Source of the DNA: Streptomyces sp. rh34
Lineage (GTDB): Bacteria > Actinomycetota > Actinomycetes > Streptomycetales > Streptomycetaceae
Length of the DNA stretch: 42,353 nt
NCBI RefSeq assembly: GCF_002551245.1
Contig: NZ_NTGZ01000033.1
Span: 1 to 42,353, forward strand
Reading direction: 5' to 3'
Shown here piece after piece: positions 16,834 to 26,427 of this stretch. How positions within the stretch are numbered: the first letter of the stretch is position 1; each line of letters opens with the position of its first letter. A program made the position numbers and the translations under genes. The notes below the pieces were generated by a model, which had not been told where the DNA came from, made no database searches, and was given only the letters and a program-made list of their open reading frames with translations.

Positions 16834-16843
16834 CACGTGAAAC
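16830..16843. other. parS: parS, ParB-binding site 2
   Basis: This is a perfect GTTTCACGTGAAAC, extended to the 16-bp TGTTTCACGTGAAACA at 16829-16844. It sits 43 nt past the aspS stop and overlaps the aspS terminator. Confidence 0.93.
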
Positions 16844-16885
16844 ATCCGCAGAGCGGGAGGAGCCGCGAGGGCCGCTTCTCCGGAC

Positions 16886-18685
16886 CTACTTCTCCGTGGG
16901 CTTCTCCGACGCGCCCGCGCCCTTCGCGGCGACCGGCTTGCGCAGCTGGATGTTCAGCTCGCGCAGGCGGCTCTCGTCCAGCTCGGTCGGAGCGCCCATC
17001 ATCAGGTCCTGGGCGTTGCCGTTGAGCGGGAAGGCGATCGTCTCGCGGATGTTGGGCTCGTCGGCCAGCAGCATCACGATGCGGTCGACGCCCGGGGCGA
17101 TGCCACCGTGCGGCGGGGCACCGAGACGGAACGCGCGGAGCATGCCCGCGAACTCGTGCTCGACGGTCTCGCGGTCGTAACCGGCGATCTCGAAGGCCTT
17201 GAGCATCAGCTCGGGCTCGTGGTTACGGATGGCGCCCGAGGACAGCTCGATGCCGTTGCAGACGATGTCGTACTGCCAGGCGAGGATGTCCAGCGGGTCC
17301 TTCTCCTCCAGGTCGGCGAGGCCGCCCTGGGGCATCGAGAAGGGGTTGTGCGAGAAGTCGACCTTCCCGGTCTCCTCGTCCTTCTCGTACATCGGGAAGT
17401 CGACGATCCAGCAGAACCGGAAGACGCCCTCCTCGAAGTGGCCGGCGCGCTTGGCGGCCTCGACCCGGACCGCCGACATGATCTTGGAGACCTCGTCGAA
17501 CTCGCCCGCGCCGAAGAAGACGGCGTGGCCCGGGACCAACGAGAGGCGCTCGGTGAGCGTCTTGACGTCGGTCTCGGTGAGGAACTTGGCGATCGGTCCG
17601 GCCAGCGCCCCGTCCTCACCCACGCGCACCCAGGCCAGGCCCTTGGCGCCGTGCTCGACGGCGTACTCGCCGAGGCCGTCGAAGAACTTCCGGGACTGGC
17701 CCGCGGTGTCCGGGACCGGCAGCGCGCGGACGTGCTTGCCGGCGAACGCCTTGAACCCGGAGTCGGCGAAGACGTCCGAGATGTCGACGAGCTCCAGCTT
17801 GGCGCGCAGGTCCGGCTTGTCGTTGCCGTACTTCAGCATCGACTCGCGGAACGGGATGCGCGGGAACGGCGAGGTGACCTCACGGCCGTTGCCGAACTCG
17901 GTGAAGAGCTCGGTCATCAGCTTCTCGATCGGCTGGAAGACGTCCTCCTGCTCGACGAAGGACATCTCGACGTCGAGCTGGTAGAACTCGCCCGGGGAGC
18001 GGTCCGCGCGGGCGTCCTCGTCGCGGAAGCAGGGCGCGATCTGGAAGTAGCGGTCGAAGCCCGAGATCATCAGCAGCTGCTTGAACTGCTGCGGGGCCTG
18101 CGGCAGCGCGTAGAACTTGCCGGGGTTCAGCCGGGACGGGACGACGAAGTCACGGGCGCCCTCGGGGGAGGTCGCGGTGAGGATCGGGGTCGCCATCTCG
18201 TTGAAGCCGAGGGCCACCATCTTGGAGCGGATGGAGGCGATCACGGCCGAGCGCAGCATGATGTTGCGGTGCATGCGCTCCCGGCGCAGGTCGAGGAAGC
18301 GGTACTCCAGGCGCCGCTCCTCGTTGACGCCGTCCTCGGTGTTGATCGTGAAGGGCAGCGGGCCGGCCTCGCCGAGCACCTCGACCTCGGTGACCTCGAT
18401 CTCGATCTCGCCGGTCGGCAGCTCCGGGTTGACGTTGTCGGCGCCGCGCGCGGAGACCTTGCCGTCGATCCGGACGACGGTCTCCTTGGTGAGCTTCGCC
18501 AGGGCCTCGTTGCCGGGGGTATCGGGGCGGGCGACGAGCTGCACCAGACCGTAGTGGTCGCGCAGATCGATGAAGAGGATGCCACCCAGGTCTCGGCGAT
18601 TGTGCAGCCAGCCGCTCAGCCGGACGTCGGTGCCGACGTCAGAGGCGCGGAGCTCGCCGCAGGTGTGGGACCTGTACCGATGCAT
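16886..18685 (-). CDS. aspS: Aspartyl-tRNA synthetase (bacterial type)
   Basis: This is a 599-residue class II synthetase. The N-terminal OB-fold anticodon-binding domain ([19 protein letters not shown]) is followed by motif 1, motif 2 ([19 protein letters not shown]) and a bacterial GAD insertion. Motif 3 is in [18 protein letters not shown]. The anticodon-domain segment HNRRDLGG carries the His and Gly typical of non-discriminating enzymes that also make Asp-tRNA-Asn for amidotransferase repair. That reading is by motif only. The ATG at 18685 ([13 protein letters not shown]) fits family length. The gene is divergent from the SpoIIE-type phosphatase. Confidence 0.98.
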   Translation of the reverse strand: MHRYRSHTCGELRASDVGTDVRLSGWLHNRRDLGGILFIDLRDHYGLVQLVARPDTPGNEALAKLTKETVVRIDGKVSARGADNVNPELPTGEIEIEVTEVEVLGEAGPLPFTINTEDGVNEERRLEYRFLDLRRERMHRNIMLRSAVIASIRSKMVALGFNEMATPILTATSPEGARDFVVPSRLNPGKFYALPQAPQQFKQLLMISGFDRYFQIAPCFRDEDARADRSPGEFYQLDVEMSFVEQEDVFQPIEKLMTELFTEFGNGREVTSPFPRIPFRESMLKYGNDKPDLRAKLELVDISDVFADSGFKAFAGKHVRALPVPDTAGQSRKFFDGLGEYAVEHGAKGLAWVRVGEDGALAGPIAKFLTETDVKTLTERLSLVPGHAVFFGAGEFDEVSKIMSAVRVEAAKRAGHFEEGVFRFCWIVDFPMYEKDEETGKVDFSHNPFSMPQGGLADLEEKDPLDILAWQYDIVCNGIELSSGAIRNHEPELMLKAFEIAGYDRETVEHEFAGMLRAFRLGAPPHGGIAPGVDRIVMLLADEPNIRETIAFPLNGNAQDLMMGAPTELDESRLRELNIQLRKPVAAKGAGASEKPTEK

Positions 18686-18867
18686 CGTCGTTCATCCAGT
18701 CTTCGCGGTTCGGGGGTGCCCGGCGGATCAGGGCCCCTAAGGGTGGATCGAGCGTCCCCAGGCTACCGCCCGGGGACGTGACGCTTCATTTCCGATGACG
18801 CAGCGGCCCCGGCCGGGTGCCGGAGCAGGCGGCGGACCCTCGGTGGCGTCCGCCGAGCACATCTTCC

Positions 18868-18873
18868 TAAAGT
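18868..18873 (+). promoter_or_regulatory. -10 box for leaderless SpoIIE-phosphatase transcript
   Basis: TAAAGT ends 6 nt before the ATG at 18880, with GGGGCA between. Confidence 0.45.
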
Positions 18874-18879
18874 GGGGCA

Positions 18880-21009
18880 ATGCGCACCGAGGAAGTCCTG
18901 GCCGCGATCGCGACGGGCCTGTGGCGCTGGGACAACGCAGCCGGCACGGTCACGCTCGACGCGGAGGCGGCCCGGCTGCTGGGGCTGCCCGCCGAGCCCG
19001 GCAGCTACCGGGAGTCCACGGTGCGCTCCCGTTTCCACCCGGTCGACTGGAACGAGATCTACGCGGTGGTGACCCTCGCGGTCGCCGAGGGCACCCTCGC
19101 CGAGGCGCGGCTGCGGATCGTGGACGAGCGCGGCCGGGTCCTCCGTACCGTGCGCAGCCGCTCCAAGCCGGTCGTCCCGCCGGACCGGGACGTCGGGAGC
19201 TATGTGCTCTTCGGCACGCTCCAGGAGGTCGCCGAGCCGCAGCCCGGCTCCACCGACGCCGCCCACACGCCGATCACCGGGGACTGGCGGCGGTCCCGGG
19301 AAGCGTTCCTGCTGGACGCCGGGCGGGCGCTGGCCGAGGCCCGGTCCACCGCGGAGGTGCTGCGGGTCGCCGGATCGCTCTCCATGCCAGGCTTCTCCCC
19401 GGACGGTCTCGCGGTGTTCGGTTCCGCCGGGGAGCGGCTGACGGTCATCGGGCACCACGGGCACAGCGCGGGGGACGACGAGCCCTTCACCGACATGCCC
19501 CTGGAGACCGACTACCCGGCCGCCGAGGTCGTCCGTACCGGCCGCGCGATCTACCTCCCCTCCCCCGACGAGTACCGCCGCCGCTACCCGGCCTCCTGGC
19601 CGCTCGCCCGGCGTTTCGGACGGCAGTCCTGGGCGTATCTGCCCCTGGTGTCCTCCGGCCGCACGATGGGGGCCTGGATGGCGGCGTTCCGGCATCCGGT
19701 GGCGTTCTCCCCGGACGAGCGCGCGGTGCTCTCGACGGTCGCCCGCATGCTCGCCCAGGCCCTGGCCCGTGCCGGGGTGGCCGAGACGGAACGCGAGCTG
19801 TCGCTCGGGCTCCAGCGCTCGATGATGCCGACCCTGGGTCCGGAGATCCCCGGCATGACGGTGGCCGCGCGGTACGTACCGACCGGCGGCGGGCTCCAGG
19901 TGGGCGGCGACTGGTACGACATGATCCCGCTGCCCAACGGCCGCATCGCCCTGGTCATCGGCGACGTCCAGGGCCACGACGTGCGGGCCGCCGGGCTGAT
20001 GGGCCAGCTCCGCATCGCCCTGCGCGCCTACGCCTCCGAGGGGCATCGCCCGGACGCCGTGCTCTCCCGGGCCTCGCGCTTCCTGTCCGGGCTCACCGAC
20101 GCGTACGAGAGCGTCGAGGGCGACGCGGAACCCGCGACGCCGCGCTTCGCGACCTGCCTGTACGCGGAGGTGGACCCGGAGGCCGGAACCCTGGACATCG
20201 CCCGCGCGGGCCACCCCGACCCGGTGGTGATCAGCGCCGACGGGACCGCGGTGATCCGGCAGACGGCCGGCGGGCTGCCGCTGGGGATCGAGACGGACTC
20301 CGACTACCCCACCACCCGGGTGGTCCTGGAGCCCGGCGAGACGATCATGCTCTGCACGGACGGTCTCATCGAGACCGGCGGGCATGACATGGCCACCGGC
20401 TGGGACCGGCTGCGCCCGGTCCTGGAGGAGCCCGCCGAGGACCTGGAACAGCTGGCCGACGCCCTGGTCCAGGCCGTGCACGGGCCGACCTCGCATTACA
20501 CGACGGGGCCGCTCGCGGACCGGCGGGAGGACGACATCGCGGTCCTGGTGCTGCGGCGCGAGAGCATCTCCGCCCGGGAGACGCCGCCCCGCCGCAGCGT
20601 CATGACCATCGCGCAGGCCGAGCCCGAGCGGATCTCGGTCGGCCGGCAGCTCGTGCGCGAACTGCTGCACGACTGGAGCGATCCCGAGCAGGTCGACTCG
20701 GCGGTCCTGATGGTCTCCGAGATGGCCACCAACGTGCTCGTCCACACGGACGGGGACGCGCTGATGGTGGCGGAGGTCTCCGGTGAACAGGGGGAGCGGC
20801 GGCTGCGCGTCGAGGTCGCCGACGCCAGCGACGAACTGCCGCACAAGAGGCGGCCGGGCGAGATGGCGTCCAGCGGGCGGGGTCTGGTGCTGATGGAGAT
20901 GCTGGCGGACGCGTGGGGGGTGGATCCGCGCGGGGAGGGGAAGTCGATCTGGTTCGAGCTGTACGAATCGGACGAGCCGGGGGAGTTGGCGGAGGCCGCG
21001 GCCTCCTGA
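18880..21009 (+). CDS. PAS-GAF-SpoIIE phosphatase with C-terminal anti-sigma kinase domain
   Basis: This is a 709-residue cytosolic protein. Its order is a PAS-like sensor (about 5-125, starting ATGLWRWDNAAGTVTLD), a GAF domain (about 150-300), a SpoIIE/PP2C phosphatase (about 335-555) and an RsbW-like HATPase (about 575-700). The PP2C metal motifs are GGDWYDMIP, GDVQGHD and REDDIAVLVLR. The ATPase has N-box EMATNVLVHTDG and G-box SSGRGLVLMEMLADAWGV. In partner-switching systems the phosphatase dephosphorylates an anti-sigma antagonist while the kinase domain phosphorylates it, so one chain may hold both opposing activities. No antagonist or sigma gene is adjacent; Streptomyces encodes many such unlinked proteins. 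Confidence 0.93.
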   Translation: MRTEEVLAAIATGLWRWDNAAGTVTLDAEAARLLGLPAEPGSYRESTVRSRFHPVDWNEIYAVVTLAVAEGTLAEARLRIVDERGRVLRTVRSRSKPVVPPDRDVGSYVLFGTLQEVAEPQPGSTDAAHTPITGDWRRSREAFLLDAGRALAEARSTAEVLRVAGSLSMPGFSPDGLAVFGSAGERLTVIGHHGHSAGDDEPFTDMPLETDYPAAEVVRTGRAIYLPSPDEYRRRYPASWPLARRFGRQSWAYLPLVSSGRTMGAWMAAFRHPVAFSPDERAVLSTVARMLAQALARAGVAETERELSLGLQRSMMPTLGPEIPGMTVAARYVPTGGGLQVGGDWYDMIPLPNGRIALVIGDVQGHDVRAAGLMGQLRIALRAYASEGHRPDAVLSRASRFLSGLTDAYESVEGDAEPATPRFATCLYAEVDPEAGTLDIARAGHPDPVVISADGTAVIRQTAGGLPLGIETDSDYPTTRVVLEPGETIMLCTDGLIETGGHDMATGWDRLRPVLEEPAEDLEQLADALVQAVHGPTSHYTTGPLADRREDDIAVLVLRRESISARETPPRRSVMTIAQAEPERISVGRQLVRELLHDWSDPEQVDSAVLMVSEMATNVLVHTDGDALMVAEVSGEQGERRLRVEVADASDELPHKRRPGEMASSGRGLVLMEMLADAWGVDPRGEGKSIWFELYESDEPGELAEAAAS

Positions 21010-21104
21010 GCCCCTGAGGCCCCCGCACCTCTCGCGGCCCTGGCGCTCCCCGGCCCTCTCGGCCCTGGCGTCCGGAGCCCTCGGGCCCGCCCCCCGTAAC
21101 GGTT

Positions 21105-21125
21105 CCGTCCTCAAACGCCGGACGG
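21105..21125. repeat. Dispersed Streptomyces intergenic hairpin
   Basis: CCGTCC (21105-21110), TCAAACGCC, GGACGG (21120-21125) is a small palindromic element seen at many Streptomyces gene ends. The permease stop codon (21111-21113) lies inside it. It separates two convergent genes and may terminate both. Confidence 0.55.
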
Positions 21126-22253
21126 GCTGGGATGACTGCCGACCGGGCCGGGACCACCGCCTGGCCGACCGGGGTCAGGATCGCCGGGAACGCCGCCGGG
21201 CGGCCCGGAAGAAGGCCCGAAGCCGTTTCGCAGCTCGCCCAGGACCCCGAAGGCCGCCGCGCACAGGGGCACGGCCAGCAGCATGCCGAGCAGGCCCGCC
21301 ACGCTCGCCCCCGCCGTCAGCGCGATCATGATCATGGCAGGGTGCATCTGGACCGTACGGCTCTGGATCATCGGCTGGAGCACATGGCCCTCCAGCACCT
21401 GGACCGCGAGGACCACCCCCAGGACCCACAGGGCGATCACGAACCCCCGGTCGGCCAACGCCACCAGCACCGCCACCGCGCCGGAGAGAAACGCCCCGAG
21501 GTACGGGATGTACGCGCCGACGAACACGAGCGCGCCGAGCCCCACCGCGCCGGGAACGTCCAGGATCAGCAGGCCCACCGTGATGCACACGGCGTCGATC
21601 AGGGCGATGAACGTGGTGCCGCGCATGAAGCCCTCGACGGCCTCGAACGCCCGGCGGCCCATGGCCTCCACCAGGTCCCCGGTGCCGCGCGGGGCCACCG
21701 AGTGGGCCAGGTTCACCGCCCGGTCCGAATCGCGCAGGAAGAAGAAGGTCAGCAGCAGGGCCAGCACACTGGTCGCCACCAGCGAACCGACCAGGCTGAT
21801 GCCGCTGAGCAGACCGCCCGCCGCGCTCGCCCCGAACTTCTCGAACAGGTTCTTCGCGTTGTCGGCCAGGTCGTCGACGTCCGTGGCCCCGGCGATGTCC
21901 AGATGGTCCACGACCCACTGGCCGGCGTCCTTCAGCGAGTCGACGATCTGGGCACCGGAGTCGACGAGGGCGGTGACGACGATGTATCCGGCGCCCCCGA
22001 CCACCGCGACGAGGGCCGCGCAGGTCAGCCCCGCGGCCAGCGACCGGTTGAGCCTGCGGGCGATGAGCCACCGGTGGACGGGTCCGAGCAGCGCGGTGCC
22101 GAGCAGGGCGAGCAGCACCGGGGTGACCGCGGTCTTGAGGACGACGACCAGCCAGATCGCGACGGCGGCGACACCCACGACGAGCAGGACGACACCGCAC
22201 CAGGCGGCCGCGCGGCGGGCGCTCTCGGGGAGGAGGGGCTTGGGTGCGGGCAC
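21111..22253 (-). CDS. AI-2E family permease
   Basis: This 380-residue membrane protein belongs to the AI-2E (PF01594) family, which includes TqsA and several sodium/proton-coupled or export proteins. Two hydrophobic segments near the start (about 15-55) are followed by a hydrophilic middle loop (about 95-150). Further helices include the conserved GAYIPYLGAFLSGAVAVLVAL and VLEGHVLQPMIQSRTV. The C-terminal tail is Gly/Pro/Ser-rich (GPSSGPPGGVPGDPDP) and ends inside a dispersed hairpin repeat, so the last few residues are probably encoded by that repeat. The GTG at 22253 is the likely start. The substrate is unknown, and quorum-signal transport should not be assumed from the name. Confidence 0.87.
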   Translation of the reverse strand: MPAPKPLLPESARRAAAWCGVVLLVVGVAAVAIWLVVVLKTAVTPVLLALLGTALLGPVHRWLIARRLNRSLAAGLTCAALVAVVGGAGYIVVTALVDSGAQIVDSLKDAGQWVVDHLDIAGATDVDDLADNAKNLFEKFGASAAGGLLSGISLVGSLVATSVLALLLTFFFLRDSDRAVNLAHSVAPRGTGDLVEAMGRRAFEAVEGFMRGTTFIALIDAVCITVGLLILDVPGAVGLGALVFVGAYIPYLGAFLSGAVAVLVALADRGFVIALWVLGVVLAVQVLEGHVLQPMIQSRTVQMHPAMIMIALTAGASVAGLLGMLLAVPLCAAAFGVLGELRNGFGPSSGPPGGVPGDPDPGRPGGGPGPVGSHPSPSGV

Positions 22254-22344
22254 CCTCCCACCCGATCACGGTGTGCTGCGGCCGGCCCGTCCGCCGCCCC
22301 CGTACGGGTGACGGGGAGTCACCTGACGGAAGCGGCGGGATGGG

Positions 22345-23301
22345 TCACATGCCGTGGACCGCGGGGACCGTGCCCAGGCGGCCGGCCTGGAAGTCCTCGA
22401 AGGCCTGCTTCAGCTCGGCCTGACTGTTCATCACGAACGGCCCGTAGTGCGCCATCGGCTCCCGGATCGGGCGGCCCCCGAGCAGGACGACCTCCAGGTC
22501 CGGGGTGTTGCCGTCCTGCCGCTCGTCCGCGCGGACGGTCAGCGAGCCGCCGGCCCCGAACACCGCGGTCTGCCCCGTCGTGACGGGGCGGCGCTCCGCG
22601 CCGACCGAGCCGCGCCCGGCCAGGACGTAGGCGAGGCCGTTGAAGTCCTCGCGCCACGGCAGAGTCACCTCGGCGCCGGGCCGGACGGTGGCGTGGATCA
22701 TCGTGATCGGGGTGTGGGTGATGCCAGGACCCTCGTGCCCGCCGAGTTCACCGGCGATGACCCGGAGCAGCGCGCCGCCGTCGGGGGAGGCGAGCAGCTG
22801 GACCTCGCCGCCGCGGATGTCCTGGTAGCGCGGGGCCATCATCTTGTCGGCCTTGGGCAGGTTCACCCAGAGCTGGAGGCCGTGGAAGAGTCCGCCGGAC
22901 ATGACGAGCGACTCCGGCGGGGCCTCGATGTGCAGCAGGCCCGACCCGGCGGTCATCCACTGGGTGTCGCCGTTCTCGATGGTGCCGCCGCCACCGTTGG
23001 AGTCCTGGTGGATGAAGGTCCCGTCGATCAGGTACGTGACCGTCTCGAAGCCGCGGTGCGGGTGCCAGGGGGTGCCCTTCGGCTCGCCTGCGGCGTACTC
23101 CACCTCACCCATCTGGTCCATCATGATGAACGGGTCGAGGTGCCGGTAGTTGATCCCCGCGAACGCGCGGCGGACGGGGAAACCCTCACCCTCGAATCCG
23201 CTCGGCGCGGTCGTGACGGCGAGGACGGGACGGGCTGCGGCGTCACCCGAAGCGGCCACCTTGGGCAGGGTCAGCGGGTTGTCGACGGTCACTGCGGGCA
23301 T
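22345..23301 (-). CDS. Pirin-family protein
   Basis: This 318-residue bicupin belongs to the pirin family; members are iron-binding and some degrade quercetin or modulate metabolic enzymes. The N-terminal cupin holds WHPHRGFETVTYLIDG and GSGLLHIEAPPE, which supply the metal-binding histidines and glutamate. The C-terminal cupin has GRGSVGAERRPVTTGQ. Pirin-typical ends are PFIMMDQMG and REPMAHYGPFVMNSQAEL, the latter near the C-terminus. The ATG at 23301 has GGAGGT upstream. An AT-rich TCAA-N5-TTGA inverted repeat lies 31 nt upstream, possibly a repressor site. The gene stands alone. Confidence 0.92.
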   Translation of the reverse strand: MPAVTVDNPLTLPKVAASGDAAARPVLAVTTAPSGFEGEGFPVRRAFAGINYRHLDPFIMMDQMGEVEYAAGEPKGTPWHPHRGFETVTYLIDGTFIHQDSNGGGGTIENGDTQWMTAGSGLLHIEAPPESLVMSGGLFHGLQLWVNLPKADKMMAPRYQDIRGGEVQLLASPDGGALLRVIAGELGGHEGPGITHTPITMIHATVRPGAEVTLPWREDFNGLAYVLAGRGSVGAERRPVTTGQTAVFGAGGSLTVRADERQDGNTPDLEVVLLGGRPIREPMAHYGPFVMNSQAELKQAFEDFQAGRLGTVPAVHGM

Positions 23302-23331
23302 GGAAGCCACCTCCGGGCGAGTGTTCTGCGA

Positions 23332-23344
23332 TCAATTTAGTTGA
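23332..23344 (-). promoter_or_regulatory. TCAA-N5-TTGA inverted repeat upstream of pirin
   Basis: TCAATTTAGTTGA is an AT-rich interrupted palindrome in a GC-rich genome, 31 nt before the pirin start. It resembles MarR/HxlR-type operators only loosely; no such regulator gene is adjacent. Confidence 0.3.
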
Positions 23345-23423
23345 ATGATGAACATCTCGCAAGGCGTCACGCATTCCCGGGTGACCGCACCGGTGGGCCC
23401 ACCCGTGAACCCGACAGCGAAAA

Positions 23424-23451
23424 GGGCCCGCGCCACCCCTGGCACGGACCC
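23424..23451 (-). terminator. Intrinsic terminator of the SseB-like gene
   Basis: A 12-bp stem with two G-U pairs (23424-23435 with 23440-23451) and loop of four bases is followed on the minus strand by TTTT. It is the only canonical T-tract terminator I noticed in the window. Confidence 0.75.
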
Positions 23452-23500
23452 GTATCCGAACGACGAAACAGCAGGTCAGCGACCCACCAGGACGTCACGA

Positions 23501-23968
23501 CTACCCGTACATACGGCGCATCGCGAAGTCGACCATCTGCTCGACGGCCTTGGCGTCGAAGACCATCCGGTGATCACCCTCCATGTCCAGGACGAAGCCG
23601 TAGCCCGTCGGCAGCAGGTCGATCACCTCGGCCCCGGTGATCACGAAGAACTTGGACTCCTTGCCCGCGTACAGCCGCAGCTCCTTGAGCGTGGTGAACA
23701 TCGGGATCACCGGCTGCTGCGTGTTGTGCAGCGCCAGGAAACCCGGGTTGTCGCCGCGCGGGCAGTAGACCTTCGACGTGGCGAAGATCTGCTGGAAGTC
23801 CTCGGCGGAGAGGGAGCCGGTGGTGAAGGCCCGTACCGCGTCGGCCAGGGAGGGCGGCGACGGTTCCGGATACAGCGGCTGCTCCCCGTAGCCGCCGCCC
23901 ATCTGACCCATCTGGCCCATCTGACCCATCTGCTGCTGAGCACCAGGGTTCTGGTCGTAGCCGTACAT
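23501..23968 (-). CDS. SseB-family protein with Met-Gly-Gln repeats
   Basis: This is a 155-residue protein. Residues 1-30 are low complexity with tandem MGQ units (QQQMGQMGQMGQMGGG). The rest matches the SseB N-terminal domain found in many actinobacteria (SLADAVRAFTTGSLSAEDFQQIF, then LYAGKESKFFVITG and GYGFVLDMEGDH). The name comes from a Salmonella secretion protein, but no type III secretion exists here; actinobacterial members have no settled role. The ATG at 23968 lies 7 nt after TACTCT, suggesting a leaderless mRNA. An earlier ATG at 23992 would add eight residues. Confidence 0.85.
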   Translation of the reverse strand: MYGYDQNPGAQQQMGQMGQMGQMGGGYGEQPLYPEPSPPSLADAVRAFTTGSLSAEDFQQIFATSKVYCPRGDNPGFLALHNTQQPVIPMFTTLKELRLYAGKESKFFVITGAEVIDLLPTGYGFVLDMEGDHRMVFDAKAVEQMVDFAMRRMYG

Positions 23969-23975
23969 GCTGCAA

Positions 23976-23981
23976 AGAGTA
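23976..23981 (-). promoter_or_regulatory. -10 box for a leaderless SseB-like transcript
   Basis: TACTCT on the minus strand ends 7 nt before the ATG at 23968. Confidence 0.45.
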
Positions 23982-24135
23982 ATCGGACACATCTGCGGCT
24001 TGAGGGGTTGCACCTTATTACTGACGGGTAGCATCATCGTAGAGGTCAGCTGATAGACCTACGCCCGCCTGTCGCCCGACCCGCATCACTCCCCGGGGCG
24101 CTGTGCGCCACTGCTATTGATTACGGAGCCTTCCC

Positions 24136-25962
24136 ATGGGGCACTACAAGTCGAATCTCCGCGACATCGAGTTCAACCTCTTCGAGGTCCTCGGGCGCGA
24201 CAAGGTGTACGGCACCGGTCCGTTCGGTGAGATGGACGTCGACACCGCGAAGAGCATCCTGGACGAGATCGCACGCCTCGCGGAGAACGAGCTCGCCGAC
24301 TCCTACGCCGACGCCGACCGCAACCCGCCGGTCTTCGACCCGGAGACCAGGACCGCCCCGGTCCCGGCGAGCTTCAAGAAGTCGTACCAGGCCTTCATGG
24401 ACTCCGAGTACTGGCGCCTGGGTCTTCCCGAGGAGATCGGCGGCACCACGTCGCCCCGCTCCCTGATCTGGGGCTACGCGGAGCTGCTGCTCGGCGCGAA
24501 CCCGGCCGTGTGGATGTACTCCTCCGGTCCGGCGTTCGCCGGCATCCTCTTCGACGAGGGCAACGAGGAGCAGAAGAAGATCGCGGAGATCGCCGTCGAG
24601 AAGCAGTGGGGCTCGACGATGGTGCTGACCGAGCCGGACGCCGGCTCCGACGTCGGCGCCGGCCGGACGAAGGCCGTGCGGCAGGAGGACGGCTCCTGGC
24701 ACATCGAGGGTGTGAAGCGTTTCATCACCTCGGGCGAGCACGACATGTCCGAGAACATCCTCCACTACGTGCTGGCCCGCCCCGAGGGCGCGGGACCCGG
24801 CACCAAGGGCCTCTCGCTCTTCATGGTCCCGAAGTTCCACTTCGACTGGACCACCGGCGAGCTGGGCGAGCGCAACGGCGTGTACGCGACGAACGTCGAA
24901 CACAAGATGGGCCTCAAGGCCTCCAACACCTGCGAGATGACGTTCGGCGACCAGCACCCCGCCAAGGGCTGGCTGATCGGCGACAAGCACGACGGCATCC
25001 GCCAGATGTTCCGCATCATCGAGTTCGCCCGCATGATGGTCGGCACGAAGGCCATCGCCGCCCTCTCCGCGGGCTACCTGAACGCGCTGGAGTACGCCAA
25101 GGAGCGCGTCCAGGGTCCGGACCTGGCGAACTTCATGGACAAGTCGGCGCCCAAGGTCACCATCACGCACCACCCCGACGTGCGCCGCTCGCTGATGACG
25201 CAGAAGGCGTACGCCGAGGGCATGCGCTCCCTCGTGCTGTACACCGCCTCCGTCCAGGACGCGATCCAGGAGCAGGAGGCCGCGGGCGAGGACGCCAAGG
25301 CGCTCAACGGCCTCAACGACCTGCTGCTGCCGATCGTGAAGGGCTACGGCTCCGAGAAGTCCTACGAGCAGCTCGCGCAGTCGCTCCAGACCTTCGGCGG
25401 CTCCGGCTACCTCCAGGAGTACCCGGTCGAGCAGTACATCCGGGACGCCAAGATCGACACCCTCTACGAGGGCACCACGGCGATCCAGGGCCAGGACTTC
25501 TTCTTCCGGAAGATCGTCCGCGACCAGGGCGCCTCGCTCAACACGCTCTCCGAGGAGATCAAGAAGTTCCTCGCGGGCGCCCACGGCAACGAGGAGCTGG
25601 CCCCGGCGCTGGACTCGCTCGCCAAGGCCGCCGTGGATCTGGAGGCGATCGTCGGCACGATGATCACCGACCTCACCGCGACCGGCGAGGACGTCAAGAA
25701 CATCTACAAGGTGGGCCTCAACACGACCCGCCTGCTGATGGCCTCCGGCGATGTCGTCGTCGGCTACCTGCTGCTCAAGGGCGCTGCCGTGGCGGCCGAG
25801 AAGCTGCCGACCGCCTCCGCCAAGGACGTCCCCTTCTACCAGGGCAAGATCGCCGCCGCGAAGTTCTTCGCCGCGAACGTCCTGCCGGGCGTCTCGACCG
25901 AGCGCGCGCTCGCCGAGGCGGTCGACAACTCGCTGATGGAGCTGGACGAGGCCGCGTTCTAA
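24136..25962 (+). CDS. Acyl-CoA dehydrogenase, 600-residue class
   Basis: This 608-residue flavoenzyme introduces the alpha-beta double bond into an acyl-CoA, the first step of beta-oxidation or a related pathway. An N-terminal extension (about 1-60) precedes the acyl-CoA dehydrogenase core, with [13 protein letters not shown] and [13 protein letters not shown] for FAD binding. The catalytic base is Glu445 in [15 protein letters not shown]-terminal extra domain (about 470-608) is typical of the long subgroup that includes DmdC-like and broad-range FadE enzymes. The ATG at 24136 has a GGAG ribosome site. Upstream, TTGCAC and TAGCAT may be promoter boxes, though the 15-nt spacing is short. It ends before a strong hairpin. 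The chain-length preference is not visible. Confidence 0.95.
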   Translation: MGHYKSNLRDIEFNLFEVLGRDKVYGTGPFGEMDVDTAKSILDEIARLAENELADSYADADRNPPVFDPETRTAPVPASFKKSYQAFMDSEYWRLGLPEEIGGTTSPRSLIWGYAELLLGANPAVWMYSSGPAFAGILFDEGNEEQKKIAEIAVEKQWGSTMVLTEPDAGSDVGAGRTKAVRQEDGSWHIEGVKRFITSGEHDMSENILHYVLARPEGAGPGTKGLSLFMVPKFHFDWTTGELGERNGVYATNVEHKMGLKASNTCEMTFGDQHPAKGWLIGDKHDGIRQMFRIIEFARMMVGTKAIAALSAGYLNALEYAKERVQGPDLANFMDKSAPKVTITHHPDVRRSLMTQKAYAEGMRSLVLYTASVQDAIQEQEAAGEDAKALNGLNDLLLPIVKGYGSEKSYEQLAQSLQTFGGSGYLQEYPVEQYIRDAKIDTLYEGTTAIQGQDFFFRKIVRDQGASLNTLSEEIKKFLAGAHGNEELAPALDSLAKAAVDLEAIVGTMITDLTATGEDVKNIYKVGLNTTRLLMASGDVVVGYLLLKGAAVAAEKLPTASAKDVPFYQGKIAAAKFFAANVLPGVSTERALAEAVDNSLMELDEAAF

Positions 25963-25989
25963 AGAATCGCTCACCTGTTTCGTCAAAAC

Positions 25990-26024
25990 GCGCCGCCGCC
26001 CGGACTTCGTTCGGGCGGCGGCGC
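25990..26024 (+). terminator. Acyl-CoA dehydrogenase terminator hairpin
   Basis: GCGCCGCCGCCCG (25990-26002) and its perfect complement (26012-26024) form a stem with loop GACTTCGTT, 28 nt past the stop. Confidence 0.8.
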
Positions 26025-26071
26025 TGTCGTATCAGCTGGCTACGCTGAGTGCACGGCCCAGAATCCCGTCC

Positions 26072-26366
26072 ATGGGGAAATCCGTGGCCGCCACCGGGGC
26101 GCCGTCCGACTCGTCGCACCGCCAGTCGGACGGTTCCAGGTGGCCGCTCCCGCCGCCGGGCGGCTACACCTTGGACGAGTTCTTCACGCTCGACCTCCCG
26201 CCGCACACCGAGCTGATCGACGGGAGCCTGGTTCTCGTCCGTCATCACCTACGAACCCGACCCGGTCAACAAGACGTACGTCTCCACCGGCGTCCACCAC
26301 GACCGGCTCAAGCTCTCCGCCCCGTACGACGTCGACATCGACCTGACCTCGATCGACGGGCTGTAG
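26072..26366 (+). pseudogene. Uma2-family (DUF820) gene with internal deletion, copy 2
   Basis: The ATG at 26072 begins a typical Uma2 N-terminus (PPPGGYTLDEFFTLDLPPHT, then ELIDGSLVLV). Near base 26235 the frame changes and the rest reads as a Uma2 C-terminus, SSVITYEPDPVNKTYVSTGV, ending LTSIDGL and TAG. The central nuclease-like core of about 90 residues is gone. Both ends remain close to consensus, so this is an internal deletion. It parallels copy 1 at 15505-15730 but derives from a different Uma2 subgroup, judged by the unlike terminal sequences. Confidence 0.8.
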
Positions 26367-26414
26367 GGGCGACCGAACTCCCCGGTCACCGGATACCGAA
26401 CCCCGAGTCCTCGT

Positions 26415-26420
26415 TACAGT
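26415..26420 (+). promoter_or_regulatory. -10 box for a leaderless aminopeptidase transcript
   Basis: TACAGT ends 7 nt before the ATG at 26428. The same hexamer and spacing precede the gene at 34841. Confidence 0.5.
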
Positions 26421-26427
26421 GAAGAAC

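Noticed and set aside
17108..18781. A 557-residue open frame antisense to aspS
   Set aside because: It shadows aspS and shows no recognisable domain.
24121..25986. A 621-residue open frame antisense to the acyl-CoA dehydrogenase
   Set aside because: It mirrors the real gene codon by codon and is rich in R, G, V and L with no domain.
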